Source: Sphingomonadales bacterium (GTDB lineage: Bacteria > Pseudomonadota > Alphaproteobacteria > Sphingomonadales > Sphingomonadaceae). Taken from it: a stretch of DNA of 7,651 nt. The first letter of the stretch is position 1. Each line of letters opens with the position of its first letter. Under the pieces are notes generated by a model. The model saw only the letters and a list, made by a program, of their open reading frames with translations. It did no database searches and had not been told where the DNA came from. Made by a program: the position numbers and the translations under genes. Location of the stretch: NCBI GenBank assembly GCA_024636595.1, contig JAGXGT010000100.1, positions 1 to 7,651 on the forward strand, in the 5' to 3' direction. Below are positions 5,707 through 7,651 of this stretch, piece by piece.

Positions 5707-7113
5707 CTAGCTACTGCTTCGACCTTTTCGCAATAGGGTCGCGCTTGCCACTCCCATCGCGATCAAGGCGGCAGCCACGATTGGCGCGCCACTCTGTGCG
5801 CCAATCGTGCGGAATAATAGTGCGGCCATCAAGGCACCGAGCGTCTGGCCTATCAACCGTGACAACGACAGCATTGCCGATGCAGCTCCCGAACGCGAGT
5901 GAGGCGCGGTTGCCAGCATGCTATGGTTGTTGGGAACCTGGAAAATTCCAAAACCGATACCGCAAACTGCCGCAGCCAAAACTATCAGGAAAGTTGAGAC
6001 GCCCGGCTGCATTAACGAAAGCAAGATTGCTCCGCCTGCGAGTATAATTAGGCCCGCACCGCACAGCCAGGCTGATGGATAGCGATTAACCAGGCGACCG
6101 GAGACGAACGCGGCGATCATGATACCAAGCGGCAAGGGGACCATCAGCAGGCCGATTGCGTCTGGTTCGAATTGAAACCGCTGCTGGAGAATGAAGGGAA
6201 ATGACAATGTGATCAGTATCATCACGGCGTAGGCTGCTGCCGACATTGCATAGGCTTTACGCAACGAACCCAGCTTCAGCAAATCCAGAGGCACCATCGA
6301 ATCTGGGCGGGTGGAGGTGCGTTTTCCGAGGAGAAAAATGGCTGGGATCGCGATACAGACTTCAAGCAACGTCCAGCCTGAGACGGTATTCTGGGCAAAG
6401 TCGTTAAGAGCCAGGAAGATCGCGGCAAAACCCACGGCGGACAGTAGCGCCGAAGACTGTTGAAAGGGTTGCCTAGCCGCGGCCGTCGAGGGAATTGCCC
6501 AAATCCCGAGCGCAAGTGAAAGCAGCCCAAACGGAAGGCCCACGGCAAAAACAGCATGCCAACTTGCTAATGACAAGACAAGTGCACCAACAGCCGGTCC
6601 CGCGGCCGAGGCAATCGAAACCGCTATGGTATTGTAGCCAATTCCACGCGGGATGAATTCGGGGGGATAGATTGTCCGAACCAATGCCCCGCTGACCACC
6701 ATTACCGCCGCCGCGCCAATTCCCTGGACGAAGCGCGAAATTGCGAGAATTGGAAGGTTGGTGGCTAAGATACTGCCAGAGGCTGCAAGCATAAAAAGTA
6801 CGATTCCTGCCAGATAGACCTTTTTGTAGCCGAGGATTTCACTTGCCTTGGCCATTGGCAAAAGTGCGATCACGATGGCAATCTGAAAGGCATTTATGGC
6901 CCACACCGATTTTGCTGCGGTAACCTCCAGGCCCTTGGAGATAAATGGCAGGGCAACGCTGGCGATCGATACGTCCATTATGGTAAGAAATATAGCGCAC
7001 CAAATCGAAAGTGCTGCCCAGAGACGACGAGGTGCCGGAAGTCCAGTTATGGTTTGGGCTCCGTCCGGTCTATTTGGCGGCCGCCCTTGGGGCGTCCCAT
7101 CTTTCGCAATCAT
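5707..7113 (-). CDS. DHA2-family (14-TM) MFS multidrug efflux transporter
   Basis: Inner-membrane drug:proton antiporter of the DHA2 family, 468 residues from ATG 7113. After a hydrophilic Pro-rich tail (about 30 residues), TM1 carries the motif LTIMDVSIASVALPFI. TM2-3 follow with WAINAFQIAIVIALLP. The RFVQGIGAAAVMVVSGALV segment matches TM4. The antiporter motif C is represented by SAAGPAVGALVLSLASWHAVF. Later segments include a conserved GFGIFQVPNNHSML loop (about 400) and a GAASAMLSLSRLIGQTLGA helix. The frame can be extended to TTG 7164, which adds 17 residues; neither start has a strong ribosome-binding site, so the N-terminus is uncertain. It resembles self-sufficient SmvA/QacA-type pumps rather than EmrB, and no adaptor gene adjoins it. 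It is shorter than many 14-TM members but uninterrupted. Substrate is unknown; quaternary ammonium or aromatic compounds are typical. Confidence 0.93.
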   Translation of the reverse strand: MIAKDGTPQGRPPNRPDGAQTITGLPAPRRLWAALSIWCAIFLTIMDVSIASVALPFISKGLEVTAAKSVWAINAFQIAIVIALLPMAKASEILGYKKVYLAGIVLFMLAASGSILATNLPILAISRFVQGIGAAAVMVVSGALVRTIYPPEFIPRGIGYNTIAVSIASAAGPAVGALVLSLASWHAVFAVGLPFGLLSLALGIWAIPSTAAARQPFQQSSALLSAVGFAAIFLALNDFAQNTVSGWTLLEVCIAIPAIFLLGKRTSTRPDSMVPLDLLKLGSLRKAYAMSAAAYAVMILITLSFPFILQQRFQFEPDAIGLLMVPLPLGIMIAAFVSGRLVNRYPSAWLCGAGLIILAGGAILLSLMQPGVSTFLIVLAAAVCGIGFGIFQVPNNHSMLATAPHSRSGAASAMLSLSRLIGQTLGALMAALLFRTIGAQSGAPIVAAALIAMGVASATLLRKGRSSS

Positions 7114-7201
7114 GTCTTTTGTTGCTTTTGGTCTTTCACCCAACCTGTGGCACTCCCTACTCAATATGGCGGTCCCCGTCGCGTCAGCCGTGAAGTAGGA
7201 A

Positions 7202-7228
7202 GCAAACGGGAGGATCTGTTCCGTTTGC
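7202..7228. promoter_or_regulatory. Perfect 8-bp inverted repeat in 5' region of the MFS gene
   Basis: GCAAACGG (7202-7209) and CCGTTTGC (7221-7228) flank an 11-bp centre, and with a one-base bulge the match extends outward through GAA/TTC. On the minus strand it lies just downstream of an AT-rich TATATT-like stretch (7235-7244) and 89 bp before ATG 7113. It could be a repressor operator of TetR/MarR dimensions or a leader stem-loop. The regulator is not in the window unless the MarR acts here, and the sequence does not resemble the MarR palindrome. Confidence 0.45.
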
Positions 7229-7279
7229 CTTCAGAATATATGGAATAAACTGAAAATAGACCTGCGGGTTTCAGCAGAA

Positions 7280-7330
7280 GGCACTCAGGGCGAACGACAG
7301 CTGGTTTTTCTGTCCTTCGCCCTGAGTACC
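7280..7330. repeat. Long imperfect hairpin, REP-like or transcription-end structure
   Basis: ACTCAGGGCGAA (7283-7294) pairs perfectly with TTCGCCCTGAGT (7316-7327). Inside, after one C/C mismatch, GACAG (7296-7300) pairs with CTGTC (7310-7314), closing a 9-nt loop. Outside, after one mismatch, GG pairs with CC. That gives roughly 19 paired positions in 51 bp. It lies between the dehydrogenase stop (7414) and the MFS gene, so it may end dehydrogenase transcription or protect its mRNA. Neither strand has a T run after the stem, so it is not a standard intrinsic terminator. The CTCAGGGCGAAC core resembles short palindromic repeats that are common in sphingomonad intergenic DNA (from memory). Confidence 0.6.
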
Positions 7331-7413
7331 AGCCTGATGATCGGCTTCTCTCGGGTCGCCTGGCGTAACGTTCTAAGTGGGGTCAAACCGATCAGGGAGC
7401 GCCCCTTGCCGCG

Positions 7414-7651
7414 TTACATCTTGAGAATGGCCTTAATCGCGTTACCGGACACTTCGGTGTCCTCGACTGCCTGATTAATCTGATCGAAATCGTAGAACGT
7501 GCAGAGCCGTTCGAACGGGAACAGACCGGCTTCGTGCATGGCAATCAATTCAGGAATGAAGACCTGCGGAGTGCTGGAACCTTCAACAACCCCGCGCAAT
7601 TTACGGCCGAAAAGCATGTTGTTCATGTCAAGCGAGAATTCGGTGCCCAGC
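7414..7651 (-). CDS. Zn-dependent (aryl-)alcohol dehydrogenase, C-terminal fragment at window edge
   Basis: The last 78 or so codons of a medium-chain dehydrogenase; the N-terminal GroES-like/zinc domain and most of the Rossmann domain lie beyond the right edge. The visible part reads GTEFSLDMNNMLFGRKLRG (from the edge), then VVEGSSTPQVFIPELIAM, GLFPFERL, FYDFDQINQAVED and AIKAILKM before TAA. The pattern 'GRxxRGVVEGxSxPQxFIPxLI' followed by 'FPFxRLxxFYxFxxIN' is what aryl-alcohol/benzyl-alcohol dehydrogenases (XylB-like NAD(P)-dependent enzymes) show at the C-terminus. It would be a cytoplasmic enzyme oxidising aromatic or allylic alcohols to aldehydes. The frame is open to the edge, so the internal ATG at 7626 is not the true start. 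It is co-oriented with the MFS gene but separated by about 300 bp with a hairpin, so probably not one tight operon. An aromatic substrate would fit a degradation/efflux neighbourhood (inference). Confidence 0.85.
   Translation of the reverse strand, partial: LGTEFSLDMNNMLFGRKLRGVVEGSSTPQVFIPELIAMHEAGLFPFERLCTFYDFDQINQAVEDTEVSGNAIKAILKM

Noticed and set aside
7338..7394. TGATCGG/CCGATCA inverted repeat downstream of the dehydrogenase
   Set aside because: Seven-bp arms 43 bp apart are weak and could be chance; no T run or other supporting signal was seen.
1..7651. tRNA, rRNA, CRISPR arrays, riboswitches, integrase or attachment sites
   Set aside because: Scanned by eye on both strands; no cloverleaf, regularly spaced repeats or recognisable aptamer was found, and no integrase gene is present.

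Overview
The window looks like an accessory stretch of an alphaproteobacterial chromosome or plasmid, most likely from a sphingomonad. That rests on moderately high GC, the style of the efflux and dehydrogenase genes, and the IS110 and IS3 subfamilies present. It is an inference from protein flavour, not from a marker gene. Almost everything reads on the minus strand; the exception is one regulator.

Layout. (1) Positions 1-3921 hold an intact export module. A MarR-type regulator (3433-3921, +) is divergent from a minus-strand operon of an alpha/beta hydrolase (2482-3366), an HlyD/EmrA-type membrane fusion protein (1352-2485) and an EmrB-type DHA2 transporter (1-1349, running off the left edge). 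The hydrolase and fusion protein share a GTGA stop/start overlap, and the fusion protein and transporter are 2 bp apart, so the three are probably translationally coupled. The AT-rich 66-bp divergent promoter carries a palindrome and a 15-bp-spaced repeat that fit a MarR operator. (2) Positions 3918-5600 are a graveyard. It holds an orphan AbiEi-type antitoxin relic with a premature stop, two frameshifts and a missing 3' end; its likely autoregulatory inverted repeat; a damaged IS110-family transposase with a long 5' non-coding end; and a short piece of IS3-family OrfB. (3) Positions 5707-7113 encode a second, stand-alone DHA2 drug transporter. It has an 8-bp perfect inverted repeat in its 5' region and, further upstream, a long imperfect hairpin. 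(4) Positions 7414-7651 are the C-terminal end of a medium-chain, aryl-alcohol-type alcohol dehydrogenase that runs off the right edge.

Working model (inference): the MarR protein senses a small, probably aromatic or phenolic, compound and releases the divergent operon. The hydrolase then modifies the compound or a related ester, and the EmrAB-like pair exports it across both membranes with an outer-membrane partner encoded elsewhere. The second transporter and the dehydrogenase may belong to a neighbouring detoxification or degradation cluster. The decayed mobile DNA between them suggests the two halves were brought together by transposition or recombination. No RNA genes, CRISPR array, integrase or replication origin were seen.
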